From Procambarus clarkii (Eukaryota; Arthropoda; Malacostraca; Decapoda; Cambaridae), in NCBI RefSeq assembly GCF_040958095.1, contig NC_091195.1:21336114-21400113 (forward strand): 64,000 nt of DNA, read 5' to 3'. The notes under the pieces were generated by a model. That model searched no databases and was not told the DNA's origin. It saw nothing but the letters and a program-made list of their open reading frames with translations. Each line of letters starts with the position of its first letter. The stretch's first letter is position 1. Below, in pieces: positions 51,226-63,830 of this stretch. The translations under genes and the position numbers were made by a program.

Positions 51226-52600
51226 AGTTCGTATTCACTCTTATCGTTGGTTAAGTTGCTGATCTACCTTTTCTTACTCTTACTTGCCAGTGTTTGGAGG
51301 GAGTCATGGTAATGACAGGAATATTTATTAAAAAGGAAATTCATATGGACTTTTTGAGAAAATGTTTTAGGGGACAACCCATTTAGAGGTTTTCTGTGAT
51401 AAAAAAAAGGCTTTGCTATTGCAGTAATTTAAAGAGCTTCCATTGGTGTATGAAAAAAAAGAACTTGTATCAGTAAACTGATAGTTAGAAGAGGAGTGAC
51501 TGCTGCATTATCAGAGGCTTCAGATAAATATTTATATTTGCAATTAATTTTTTCCCAAAGCCTCTGCAAAAAAAAAAAAAAGCCTTACCTTTGGCAGCTA
51601 TAACTTTTTTTTTTTTCATAATTTTTAATACATTTCACTTGAAATATATCAGGGCATTGATTCATCATAAGATACTTCAGTACTGTATTTATAGAGGGTT
51701 ACTTTAAGGACTAAAATTAGGTATAACTGAGAATGGTTGCCATGTATTTACAACTTTAAGGCTTGTATAACTACCCTTCCTATTGACGACAAGCTTTAGG
51801 TGCTGCCTCTCGTCCTCGTCTCAGGCACGTCATGTGGACATTTGGTTTGACCTTAGAAGAAGTAGTGTTGTGTTTCCACTTAACATTCCATAGGCTTAAG
51901 TATATTTTTAAATGAAAAGGAGAGCAGATAAATGTTTTAATTGGCTACAGTTTTAGATTATAAAACAATGAAAAATGAATTTATACAGTACTACTATTAA
52001 TTATTTATTTCATGATTTTCTGAATTATAAATCAAATTTATTTATTTTCTTAGTTTAGAGGCTAGGGGTAGCTTTAACCACAAGTCCAGCACAAGAATTA
52101 CCTCCCCAAGTTTATGCTTTACGTTTTAATTAGTTCACGACTTGAGATCATTGCAAGAGGTCCTATGCAGGATGCGGCCAAAAGTGTGTCATACACTGCG
52201 GACTATGAGTCACAATAACGGAGCTGAAGATATGATAACCAAACTGCACGTGAGAAGAGGAAGAAACGATGACGTTTCGGTCCGTCCTGGACCATTATCA
52301 ATTCAACATATGACTTGATAATGGTCTTGGATGGACCGGAACGTCGTCATTTCTTCTGCTTCTGATGTGTGGTTTGGTCATCATTGTCATACACTAGTGG
52401 GACAAATATTTGGGTTTTCTTAAATATGGTCTTTTCCAGAAAATTTAGTTTATGGTATTTTGCTTAGATGTGCGTCATTACGATGATAGTTAAGCACTGG
52501 AGGGGACCTGTCACGATAAATTATTTTTGTGCACGAAAATATAATTTATAATTGTACTGTGATTTGTCTACTCAAGTACTTTTAATTATAATAAATTTCA
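51226..52600 (+). other. Probable 3' UTR of the Q-rich gene
   Basis: AT-rich sequence after the stop without ORFs. Candidate polyadenylation hexamers are attaaa near 51328 and AATAAA at 52590-52595, the latter after a foldback repeat. The true end is undetermined. Confidence 0.4.
52215..52390. repeat. Foldback element with both arms
   Basis: tttcggtccgtcctggacca is followed about 45 bp later by its inverse tggtcttggatggaccggaa. Outer arms are agaagaggaagaaacgatga and tcatttcttctgcttctgat. Confidence 0.75.
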
Positions 52601-52737
52601 GGCAGTAAGTTGCTGTCTTATGGGAAGTCATGTTGCTGAGGACGGGAGAAGGGAAAATGTTTGGTCTAGGTTGTGGGGTAAGCATCCCATAGGCAACTGA
52701 ATTACTGTATTGTTTAGCTTGTGCCGTGTATCCTACT

Positions 52738-53130
52738 TATCCCTCGTGTGGGCATCCCTTGTGTGGGCATCCCTTGTGTGGGCATCCCTTGTGTGGGCAT
52801 CCCTCGTGTGTGCATCCCTCGTGTGGGCATCCCTCGTGTGGGCATCCCTTGTGTGGGCATCCCTCTTGTGGGCATCCCTCATGTGGGCATCCCTTGTGTG
52901 GGCATCCCTCTTGTGGGCATCCCTCATGTGGGCATCCCTCGTGTGGGCATCCCTTGTGGGCATCCCTCGTGTGGGCATCCCTCGTGTGGGCATCCCTTGT
53001 GTGGGCATCCCTCATGTGGGCATCCCTCGTGTGGGCATCCCTCTTGTGGGCATCCCTCTTGTGGGCATCCCTCATGTGGGCATCTCTCGTGTGGGCATCC
53101 CTTGTGGGCATCCCTCATGTGGGCATCCTG
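52738..53130 (+). repeat. 15-bp satellite (about 26 units)
   Basis: The unit gtgtgggcatccctc, with ctt, ctc or atg variants. Stop-free in several frames (WASLV, CGHPS, VGIPR) because 15 is a multiple of three. Confidence 0.97.
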
Positions 53131-53755
53131 AGTGATCTCTAGGAAATTGTGAATTATCTGAGACTTGCATAGCATCATGTCGCAATAATTGCTTAGCACT
53201 TTCTTGTGATCACTAGACACCATTATAGAAAATATGGTTCGTGATGAAATTATTTTTTATCATATTCAGCAGGCTGCATGTAAACAAATCAACTGGACGT
53301 ATCTTGTAGGATGTGATGAATGTTTTATTTTAATATTTTTATTTATTTAAATTATAGTCTTCATTATGTGATTTTATTATTATGTCCATTTGGGAGATTT
53401 AATGTAAATTCATTTTTATATTGTGTGTGTGTATGTGTTTGTGGCTTTGGCCAAGATGTCCAGGTTAATTGTAGCTTAAATATTTTTGTCAAAGTAGAGT
53501 TGATGCATTTGTTGCAGCCGGTTCTTATTTTTTGTATTTGGTTCTCATTACCATTGGCATTGAAACAGCGTACTCAGTTAAAGGTCTTCTCCCCAGTTGA
53601 AAATGAATATACAGGTATGTGGAATATCTGCTATTGTAAGGTTTATGATTTTTTATGCCATGGTAATAAATGATGTTATTAGAAATGCAGATTGCATTAT
53701 AATTGTGATGGAACAGTTTGACAACGGGTTGAAGAGTGCGGAAACTTTAGTGCTG
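53131..53755. other. AT-rich spacer
   Basis: No family or exon recognised, despite an open frame near 53320-53673. Confidence 0.4.
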
Positions 53756-53756
53756 T

Positions 53757-55165
53757 GATAGTAACACGACCACACTCGCAGGTGGTGTTCCCAGTGCTAA
53801 CACGACCACACGCGCAGGTGGTGTTCCCAGTGCTAGCACGACCACACGCGCAGGTGGTGTTCCCAGTGCTAACACCACCACACTCGCAGGTGGTGTTCCC
53901 AGTGCTAACACGACCACACTCGCAGGTGGTGTTCCCAGTGCTAACACCACCACACTCGCAGGTGGTGTTCCCAGTGCTAACACCACCACACGCGCAGGTG
54001 GTGTTCCCAGTGCTAACACGACCACACTCGCAGGTGGTGTTCCCAGTGCTAACACGACCACACTCGCAGGTGGTGTTCCCAGTGCTAACACGACCACACT
54101 CGGTGGTGGTGTTCCCAGTGCTAACACCACCACACTCGCAGGTGGTGTTCCCAGTGCTGACACGACCACACTCGCAGGTGGTGTTCCCAGTGCTAACACG
54201 ACCACACTCGAAGGTGGTGTTCCCAGTGCTAACACGACCACACTCGAAGGTGGTGTTCCCAGTGCTAACACGACCACACTCGAAGGTGGTGTTCCCAGTG
54301 CTAACACGACCACACTCGCAGGTGGTGTTCCCAGTGCTAACACGACCACACTCGCAGGTGGTGTTCCCAGTGCTAACACGACCACACTCGAAGGTTGTGT
54401 TCCCAGTGCTAACACGACCACACTCGAAGGTGGTGTTCCCAGTGCTAACACGACCACACTCGAAGGTGGTGTTCACAGTGCTAACACGACCACACTCGCA
54501 GGTGGTGTTCCCAGTGCTAACACGACCACACTCGCAGGTGGTGTTCCCAGTGCTAACACGACCACACTCGCAGGTGGTGTTCCCAGTGCTAACACGACCA
54601 CACTCGCAGGTGGTGTTCCCAGTGCTAACACGACCACACTCGCAGGTGGTGTTCCCAGTGCTAACACGACCACACTCGCAGGTGGTGTTCCCAGTGCTAA
54701 CACCACCACACTCGCAGGTGGTGTTCCCAGTGCTAACACGACCACACTCGCAGGTGGTGTTCCCAGTGCTAACACAACCACACTCGCAGGTGGTGTTCCC
54801 AGTGCTAACACGACCACACTCGCAGGTGGTGTTCCCAGTGCTAACACGACCACACTCGCAGGTGGTGTTCCCAGTGCTAACAATACCACACTCGCAGGTG
54901 GTGTTCCCAGTGCTAACACGACCACACTCGCAGGTGGTGTTCCCAGTGCTAACAATACCACACTCGCAGGTGGTGTTCCCAGTGCTAACACGACCACACT
55001 CGCAGGTGGTGTTCCCAGTGCTAACACGACCACACTCGGTGGTGGTGTTCCCAGTGCTAACAATACCACACTCGCAGGTGGTGTTCCCAGTGGTAACAAT
55101 ACCACACTCGGTGGTGGTGTTCCCAGTGCTAACACCACCACACTCGAAGGTGGTGTTTCTCGTGT
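53757..55165 (+). repeat. 36-bp satellite (about 39 units, exact length)
   Basis: The unit cacgaccacactcgcaggt plus ggtgttcccagtgctaa keeps 36 bp throughout, with point variants (aat-acc, gaagg, ggtgg). One plus frame (PHSQVVFPVLTR) and two minus frames (NTTCECGRVSTG; ALGTPPASVVVL) stay open through most of the array. Confidence 0.95.
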
Positions 55166-56610
55166 TTCAAGAATCTCGAACCTCTTGAAAAGTTTCATGA
55201 TGGCAGGACATTTCCAGCGACCATCACAGTCAGTTTGATCTTTGTGCCACATTAGATTAAGATTAGACCATGTAAGATGAAAGCCACCCATGATCTTTTT
55301 TAGTACAAATTTATTCAGCTTAGGTGTTGCTTGTTCATCTTTACTTGGCGATGGTAAATGTTAAGTCCTCCTGGCTACACAATTTATCTTAACAAATTGT
55401 GGGGATAAATAATGATTACTGTTTGACTCGGAACTAAAGTGTATTTAATGTGTAAGGAAGCAGGTAGGTTCATGGGATATATTACATACTTGTGTACCCA
55501 TCTTATTGTGTAACGGGGATGTCTAAATGTATCTTTTAAGAAACTTCATCGTTTGTGGAATAGGGTTGTGAAAAGGCTTTATTTTTAGCAGTAATTTACT
55601 ATTGTCTTACAAGAGGTGTTCTATATTTATTTGTGTGTTTTATGATTCCCGATGAGAAGTAATATGGACAATGTCATCAAACTACAATATATGGAGAAAG
55701 AGTGAAATATGCAATAAATTTAATTAGACTGATAGGTTACTCAATTTGAGTATGGTATATATAATAAATTATTCCAAATTATATTATATTAAATATATAC
55801 ATAAACAAATCATTAAATACAAAACAATTTTTTTTAATTTGTGTTTTTTGTGTGAGGGAGGAAGCGAGAAGGGACACCAGGGCTGTGAGACACATCCAGC
55901 AGCCACTTGGAGCCAGGCTCAGAGTTGCCTCATGTGTTAAGACTTAGGTTACAGTATCTTACATGCCAGCAGAGCTACCTGTTGTGAGGGAAGGTGGGCT
56001 CCCTCCCTTACCAGCACACTCCTCGCCAGTCACCCAGGCTTCTCAACACTGCATGAGACTTCGTTTTCCCTGTAGGAGCTGTTTATGTGGAGACACAAAC
56101 TTCTTAACTTAATAAAATAAAAATAAAATATTAATGTTGGAGAGATTGTGACTACTTGTCCACGTTAAAGCTCTGCTTATCATGCTGGCCTTGCTCCTCT
56201 TGAATATTGAGCCTTGCACCTTAGCCAATTGCACGCTTGATGAGCGCACGTGACCTTGGTGATCAAGGGTTGCTCCTTTCCTCACCGAGTGTTCAAGGTC
56301 AGGGTTCGGTGTTTGCGTTGATGACACTTTTCTTGTGTTCTGCTCTCCTGTCTGTGTGACGTTTTGGTTTGCTGTCGTCCTTTGTTCCTATGGGGTTATT
56401 GCTTGGTATGTGTATTCAGCCAAGTTTTTGTGGCTTCCCCATCTGACACTATACCTGGTTCTGCTATTTGCAGCTTTTATTATGTCTCTAAATGTTTTAA
56501 GATGTATATGACCTTTCCTGTTACCTCCATAACGTGGCATGCTTGGTCCTGGGATTTTCTGGAGGTTGGAATAGTGGTTTGTTGCTAGCCGCACTGAAAT
56601 AGCTCCACAC
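55166..56610. other. Intergenic, nothing recognised
   Basis: AT-rich to 55860, then mixed. No exon, repeat family or RNA gene that I can support. Confidence 0.5.
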
Positions 56611-57518
56611 TGTTACAAATCAACACTTTGAGTAACTAAAAGCCTACTGGGGACCAGAGGCCAAAACTCAGGCCCCAGGCTCAGAGAGCAGGGTACGCAT
56701 GATCATCCTCATCAAGAAATCAACCCCCAGAAATGAGAAAATAAAGATAGACAGCAGCAAGGTAAAAAAAACAGTAAACATTCTGTCCTGTAATTAGGTC
56801 ACACCCCCCTTTAGTTACCACTGCCCACCACCAGGTTGCAGCACCACTGCAGTTTCTGGCTCCCATGTCAACAAGCCTTCAGCCATTCACCTAATGTCAA
56901 CTACTGTCAACAGCTACAATGAGTTGCCAGGTCTTTGAGTCCTAGACTTTCCCTAGATAAGTGTTGGCTATTCTTTGCACACTATTGGGCCTATTTTGCT
57001 TTGTACTGTTCCAATCTTTAATATTTGCATCCCTGGAGTGTTTGGGTGTTTGTCCCTTAGAGGCCAACCTCTTGTGCAGGGTGACTTGCAGGAGTCTTTG
57101 ACTCCTCCATGAGGATCTGAGGATGGGGGATGTTCTGGGTGAGGGGTTTGCCAAAAGCCAAACACAACCATGGGTGGGGTGTTCTGGTTCCTCTGGTACC
57201 ATCCTTTTTACCACAGCTGGGATCATCTGGGCATGAGCTCTGTCGAGGCATCATCGAGGCATGGGCTTCGACTAGCTTTTAGTGTGCCGGCTTTTCCTCT
57301 ATTATTAATGGTTTGGTTCTGTGGTGCCTTCCTCCTCCATCTCTTGATGTGCATCCAGATACCTCAACCATGATTTTGGGCTTTGTAGTCAGCATTCCCC
57401 AAACTTCTCAGGGTTATTGGGCATGTCCCCTCCTTTGGATGTGAATTGCAGTTCATGATTTTGTGGCAGGTGCCAGGCTCTGTGGCAGTTTTGTTTCTCA
57501 CTGGGCTCTGTTTTCCAA

Positions 57519-57519
<1 letters not shown>

Positions 57520-57553
<34 letters not shown>
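57520..57553 (+). repeat. Poly-T tract
   Basis: About 30 consecutive T inside the DIRS relic. Confidence 0.9.
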
Positions 57554-57555
<2 letters not shown>

Positions 57556-58934
57556 CCACCTGTTCCTTGTTGGTTCATTGTCTGAACCGTGGAGGGTCAC
57601 ATTGGTCCTTACCTGTTTAGAGCTGATCTCTGCATGTAACTTGTCTCATGGATTTTGGGGGTTTTATTCTGCTTGGCTCATGTGCAGTGTATATCCTATG
57701 CTTTTGCAAATGGTTTCTTTTCTTTCCACCCTATTTACCAAGAGTGGACTGTTGTCGACATGTCCCTCCAGTGGGTCTTGTAAGATGGTCGGGCATCCTG
57801 AGATGGCCCCTCTTTGTGTCAGCTTGGGACAAATGGTTTCCATCCTACGTGGCTCCATTCCCAGTTCACATGGCTCATGCAGTTTTAGCCTTTTGACTGG
57901 ACTAATCAAGGCAGGGTTTTCTTTATTTTTCCCTCCAGTTCAACTGTTTCTCCTGATGCTACCCGGGTTGGAAACTTAAACTGACGGTGATCCTGTCAGT
58001 GTGTCCAAACCCGAGTGTCTCCTGAGCTCAGTTTCTTTCACTGGGTCGGTCAGGAGACCTTCCTTGATGGTTTCAGCCTTCCTCCACTCATAGCACGTAG
58101 AGCTTCTGATAAAGGTCTGTCATCACCTGGTGATGTAGCTATTATTATCCCACCTGCATCTTTTGTTACAGTGGCAGTATGAGGTTGTTGGTGCTCTTTT
58201 CGTCTTTTCATCTCTCTCTCTCAATCATTTTTCCTCAGTTTCGGTTTCAATGTTTCTGTCCCTGTTTTGGCTATTTTTGGAGTGACATTTTATGATGAAT
58301 ACTGTCACCTTTACATGTTTGGCTCTGGTGAAGTTGTTTTTGTTGGCATTTGGCATCGATGCTGGCCCAGTGCCAATTTGCAAGCTTTTTTCGCCTCCTC
58401 GATTCTCGGTTGTCCCTTTGGTCCATGAATTTTTTCAAAGGGATTTGTTGTTTTGTGGCCCTTGCTTCTGGTTGTTGGGTTGGGGAGTTTCAAAATCTCC
58501 TCAGGAATTGTGGGGTCTTTAGCCCTGGAAGGCTAAAAGACCCATCAGGGCTAAAGGGTCTTTAGCCCTGATGGGCTAAAAGAACACAAAACTGGTTTCT
58601 TTGTTTGCAGCCTCCTCATTCTGGCTAAAAATGAGATGGGTAGTTTCCGAAAGAGTCCTTTGATTATTGATTTGCAGTTCATTTGGCTGTGGTGCATCAT
58701 TTGTTGTGTTTGGTTGCAGTTGTCCATCAATACCTGCATGCTCCGCAGGCTTTTTCTGGTATTGCATTATCTGTTGATCCAGGCCTCTTTCCTTCAGGGG
58801 TTTGGTATTTTGTTCTCGCCAAACAGGATGAGAACAACAGGGTGTTGCAACAGAAAGCTACAATTTTTGTCGTCCAGAAAAAGAGTGTTGAATGTAATGG
58901 AACACCTCTTTTTTTTTTTTCATGGGTTGAGGGG

Positions 58935-59027
58935 AGGGGACTTGTGGTTCCCTGGGCCTTGTGGTTCCCTGGGCCTTGTGGTTCCCTGGGCCTTGTGGTT
59001 CCCTGGGCCTTGTGGTTCCCTGGGCCT
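58935..59027 (+). repeat. 17-bp tandem repeat (5 units)
   Basis: ttgtggttccctgggcc repeated five times. Confidence 0.9.
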
Positions 59028-59369
59028 TCCCTTTCTTCCCGATGCATTGGTGGCCTTTTGTTTGGCTTATGACTAAAGATTTGTTGACACAGGAGCCAGC
59101 AGCTCCATTGGTATTGCCACCTGGTGGTGGGTAGTGGTACCTGTAGTGGTGTGACCGAACTAGTGGGTGGATTGCTTGCAGTGTTTTGTTTCCTTAACTT
59201 TAATATTTTTACCTTGTTGTTATTTTCTGTTTTGCTTCACTTCTTTCTGTGGACATGATTTCTTGGTGATGGTGAGCTGCCCACTATGCCTCTTTTAAAG
59301 GGGTGCCAAGTTCTGGTCCCCATTAGGCTTTTAATGAGTCTGGTGTGGCACTACTGGTGTGGCAACCCT

Positions 59370-59755
59370 TCCTCGACTCAAGTCCATTATATCCAGCGAT
59401 CAACCCCACAGACGCATTCATAAATTTGTACATGCTGTTCATTCAAAATGGGAATTTTCTCAAATATAAATTAATATTATAATAGCATATTGTGCTTATA
59501 TAGGCATATGCTATTGTGCATATATAGGCATAGGTTCTGTTGGCGATTATTTGTATTTGTAGTATGTTGGTAAAGCATTTACAGCATTGTGGTTCGAACA
59601 AAATTCGTCAGTGAAGCACTTGTTCTGGAAGTGTTCGAACGTCATCAGTTGTGAGTCGTGTGTAAACCGTTTTTCATTCCTAAACAGCTGGGGGTTTGGC
59701 GGGTGCATGGAATCACTTTTAGGTCTTTGCCTGGAGGACAGGCTGAGTGTAGAGC
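59370..59755 (-). repeat. Interspersed repeat, inverted partner of 18620-19020
   Basis: Reverse complement of the 18.6-kb repeat (tcaagtccattatatccagc, gcacttgttctggaagtgtt, gagtcgtgtgtaaaccgttt), inserted in DIRS sequence. It lacks the C-run. Confidence 0.75.
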
Positions 59756-60618
59756 TATCTCAGTGGAACTAGCAACACAGAGCCACCAAGGCCCCTCAGA
59801 AAGAGACTTTATATTACATTCATTGCTATTTTTCTTACATGCGGGTGTGTGCCGTTGATTAGGACTAGACTTTGCTTTTTGCAAAGCCATCTTCTTGGGC
59901 TGCCGCCTGATTGCACAATGTTGGTAACAAGAAGTCAGAGGCCGATTCCTCCATTTCTGAGGAGAGCCCCTTGTGGCTCCCTGAAGGAACATCCCAGTTT
60001 GGTTCCTCCAGGTCTGACTGGTACTCTGCTCTTCTTCAACAAATCGGTCCAGTTCCCCTTTTCTTTTCTTTTTCTTTTTCAGAAAAAGAGGTTTGCATTA
60101 TTGAGGCATCATGAGTAAGGTCGAGGAACTAACTACTGAGGGGGTCCCTCAAAAAATCAAGTGTTGAATGTTATGAAGTGCCCGTTTCTGGTGGAGCCCG
60201 TTAGTTCCCCATCTCCTCCTCCCCGTAGAGTTTTGCACAAGCAGGTGAGAGGACAGGCTGGCTGAGATCTCAGTTGTCCTGGGCTGCTGTCTTTTTAGTG
60301 ATCAGGTATTTTTACATCTTGGCAAAGATCATTTGATTTGTTTACCTAGGCATGTCTACTTTCCTTCATGCTTGTTTTACTTTGTTGCACATATGTTTTC
60401 TAATGAGTTTTCCTGTTTATCTCTGACTTATTCCCCCTCACCTCATAGAGTGAGCCAGGTTATGGTCCTGGCTCCCTGCAGGTGACGGATGGGTCTTGGA
60501 GACCTGGTGTGTTTGGCTAAGGTGTGACCTGGTGTGTGGTACTAGAGCTAATCTCGGGGAGCTGCCGGGGCACACCAGAAAAGTGCGCTGGATTACATTC
60601 AACACTTGATTTTTCAAG

Positions 60619-61036
60619 TTACCTTACAAGAACCGCAATTCAATTTCTTCTTGAAGATTTTTTTATTTGCTGCGATTTATAAGGGTCAGAAAACTGTTTA
60701 GCCTCTGATATTTGGCCTGCAGGCCAAGAGCAGTCTCCAGAATATATAAAAGGATATTAAATGTAGCTAAGCAGGAAGTGAATTCTGTAAATACCTGTTA
60801 TTTTTATCAATAGAAAAGTAAGTGAACTATGTTCATATAAAGACTAGCATGTAGGGTCATATTTCTTTTAATGTGTGTTATTGATATCTTCAAAAACAGC
60901 CATGGCATATTCAAATTTGAGACAGGTGAGCCAACATTGTGTGAGTATTATACCTGTATTCCCAGCTTTGTGGCAGATGGTTGACAGTCTGGGGTGCAGG
61001 ACACAACCAAACATTAGCCAAGCACACGACTATATA
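60619..61036. other. Spacer, nothing recognised
   Basis: No supported feature. Confidence 0.5.
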
Positions 61037-62047
61037 CATTGGACCCTTGGTTTACGAATTTAATTAGTTTCAAGAGACGGTTTGTACACCAAAAATTTGT
61101 AAACCGAACTGAATCTTCCCATAAGAAATAATGTAAATTGAATTGATCCGTTCCACACGCCCAAAAAATATTAATTTAAAATACATTTTATACAATACTA
61201 CTGATTTTTTACTATACCTTACCTTTATTGGGGAGTCTTTGTTGGAGTATGATAGATAGTGAGGAGGAGGAGAGGTGTCAGTGTTTGGAAGGGGAGTTAT
61301 AACATCAGGCAGTGATGACATTTCTGGGGTTACTCTCCCTCCTACATTTTGCAGGCATACCACGAGGACGTGGTTGTGGCTCACTGCTTGCTTGTCTTAC
61401 TAAGAATCTGTCTAAAGACTTGTTTTTCCCTACAATTTAACACTTGTCTGTAGTGAGACATTACATTTTCATTAAAAAGATTAATGCAACGGCCTGCTAC
61501 AGCTTTATCTGCTTGTCGTTTATCCAAATTAATAATAGCTTTTCAACATCCTCAAGTATTTGTGTTCTTTGTTTCGTGATTATTGTTACGCCTTTTGCCA
61601 CTTTAGTACTCATAATGTCCTTTTTCTTAGCAATTACTGTGCATATCGTTGACATAGATTTGTTGTACTGCCTAGTTAGATCAACAATCATACATAGCAT
61701 ACTATCCAGCATACCATCTTCATGTTTACAAATGATCTCATGTTTTTCCTCTATCGTCAACCTCGCAACTATTTTCTTAGGTTGAACTTTACCACTGACT
61801 TTCTTGGGACCCATGGCATGATATATAATAAGAACTTTTAGAAACCAAAAAAAGCAGAAAAACAATAAAATTCTTCACAAAGAATTGAAGTGCGATCGTC
61901 ACTAGGCAAGAGACACTGGTAAACTGAGCGTGCCTCGTCCTGTGCCCAGCAGAGCCCAGGCACTCGACCCCATACATGATCAACAAACACTCGTATTCTG
62001 AGGCAAACTTCGTACACTTAAAACATTCGTAAACCGAGGTTCCATTG
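61037..62047 (-). mobile_element. Tigger/pogo-like DNA transposon, internally deleted
   Basis: TA dinucleotides at 61035-61036 and 62048-62049 flank inverted termini: cattggacccttggtttacg on the left, and on the opposite strand of the right end caatggaacctcggtttacg. Length 1011 bp, against about 2.5 kb for complete Tigger elements. Confidence 0.85.
61497..61814 (-). pseudogene. Tigger-type transposase N-terminus
   Basis: 105 codons from MGPKKVSGKVQPKKIVARL to INDKQIKL. The N-terminal MGPKK, the LTIEEKHEII helix and the later LLLIWINDKQ segment match the first CENP-B/psq helix-turn-helix region of Tigger transposases. The second HTH and the DDE catalytic domain are missing, so no transposition activity is possible from this copy. 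A repressor-like DNA-binding remnant cannot be excluded. Confidence 0.75.
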
Positions 62048-63050
62048 TACATTATTTTTTAATGCTCATGTATGCTTATAATTTAGCACAAGAACGTGTG
62101 TTCTGTGCTGATACAGTTATTTATGTTCCCAGAGTAGTCACGAAGTAACAAAAGTGATTTACCGAATATGAACCATCGTATTTTTAATTTTTTTACGTGA
62201 CATATCACAACATGATGTGTGTTGTTTTGGCACCTTGATGCATATTTCATATTTATTGGTGTGAGGATCGCATGTGTCCATTGTAGATCTCTTAATTTTA
62301 GGCTGCTTAGTTGCTCTTGATGCAAATGTTTTTATATGGTGGCACTGTGGCTACAATATATTTTTCATATACTGTATTGTACATGACTTTCATGCTGATT
62401 AACTGTATTGTACTCTTTCTTTAGCATCAAAGCTTGTGTGCCAAGTAATACTCTATGTGATGAGCCACAAATGTAATCAGCATTTTGTACTTTCCATCAC
62501 TTATTTGATTTATAAGAAATATGAGCAACATATCAAGGGAGTACTATGCATTTTTTGTGATAAGTTTGAGATGGCTTTTCAGAGAGCAGATTTACGGAAC
62601 AAAGTACTGTACTGTACAGTACTTTCACTCTTGACTCGTGAACATCCATAATATATTTCTTACAAGAGCATGTTAAGGTGGAATGTTTAGAAGCAAGACA
62701 ATACGTGTATATGGATACCCTTATGCTGTGTCATATTTATTAATGTAATTCCAGCTGGACTGATGTTGGCTGAATGAAAGTGCCCCCATGTTGATGTGAT
62801 GTAAAAGGCTTCTCATGGTTCTTTAGATGCAGAGCTCAACATTGTAATAGAATGGCCATCAAAATTGCTTCTTTTATTCCTGTCACAGGAAGTATCCTCA
62901 TAAAGTGTGTGTGGGGAGGTGGGGGGGGGGGGGTTACACTGTACAAAGACTTATAAAAGTGGTACAATAGACTCTTGTAATACAATACTGTATTACAAAA
63001 AAATACTCATGTGTGAACAACTCCAAGGAACACCGACGGCCAACATAGGC
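62048..63050. other. AT-rich spacer with a G-run
   Basis: Contains about 12 G near 62921-62932. No gene recognised. Confidence 0.5.
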
Positions 63051-63059
63051 AAGGATATT

Positions 63060-63830
63060 AAAAAGAGAAACTTTATTGACAACTCACATAGAGGAGGTTA
63101 ATAAAGAACTAGCAAAGTACAAAGAGGAAATAAAAAAAAAAAAGATGTATGCACAAGTTGTAAAAGAGAGAGAGAGGATGAAGGAAGTGTGTTTGGAAGT
63201 CAAAACCAGAAATGACCAACAAGAAGCAGAAATTAAAAAAACAATTAGGAAAGAACTGGTAACCAACAGTAAATTAGTACAAAACACTGCAGACAGAAGT
63301 ACCTGTACGTCCATAATAATGTTTTGAGTGTTTAAAAAAGGAAGTATCATCTAGGGTGGACCGAGCAGCAGAAGAGATGAAAATCATTGAGAAAATAGTA
63401 GGTTTAGGAGAAGGTCTCAATACAAAGGAAAATGTCAGTGATTTTAGGATAGAAAAATATGAGAAAGTAAAAAGTTGCCCCTTAGGGGTGACATTGATGG
63501 AGGTAAACAAATGATGAAAGTGCTTAGAAATGCCAGGAAATTGCAGTGATGTGGAAGGCAAACTGGTCAATAAGACAAGAAAGGAACGCACACAAAAGCT
63601 GAAAACAAACCTCGATGAAGCGAAACGTCTAAATGGGAATAAAAATGAAGAATTTTTTTTTTCTTTTCAACAGTGTTAGGGACTGGAAAGCTTGTGAAAT
63701 GGTACAAAAAACAAAGCAACAAATCATTAGAGAACGGGGAAGTAAAGGACAAAGAGAAAGGGAACAGGTTCCTGAAAATTATATATACAGTACAAACATG
63801 GAGATAAAAAAAAAATACTGGAGCTAAAAG
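63060..63830 (+). pseudogene. LINE-E-type ORF1 (coiled-coil gag-like), frameshifted
   Basis: The first frame (63076-63327) is a Lys/Glu-rich coiled coil: KELAKYKEEIKKKKMYAQVV and TRNDQQEAEIKKTIRKEL. After a frame change, SSRVDRAAEEMKIIEKIVGL and NVSDFRIEKYEK resemble the middle domain of CR1/L2-type ORF1 proteins; 63633-63827 carries on with RDWKACEMVQKTKQQIIRER. Such ORF1 proteins bind the element RNA. Here at least three frame breaks make it inactive. Confidence 0.7.

Larger units (their letters stand above)
56617..60618 (+). mobile_element. Composite of decayed DIRS elements
   Basis: The left end (aaatcaacactttgagtaac, then cctactggggaccagaggcc) matches inversely the right end near 60550-60618 (attacattcaacacttgatt). 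An internal complementary copy lies near 60152-60195 (aaatcaagtgttgaatgtta). A second pair of terminal-type strings (gtgttgaatgtaatgga near 58885; tattacattcattgctattt near 59812) shows that two elements are nested. Reverse transcriptase to RNase H relics run 57170-57980 and recombinase relics 58180-58660. All have many stops. Confidence 0.7.

Noticed and set aside
52710-53223. WASLV/CGHPS repeat-peptide frames
   Set aside because: Products of the 15-bp array, open on both strands.
53697-55291. Open frames of 259-477 codons on both strands
   Set aside because: A 36-bp unit divisible by three without stops. Kept only as a repeat and as an open question, not as genes.
62436-62651. Short plus-strand frame of 71 codons
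   Set aside because: AT-rich sequence with no similarity, start context or splice evidence.
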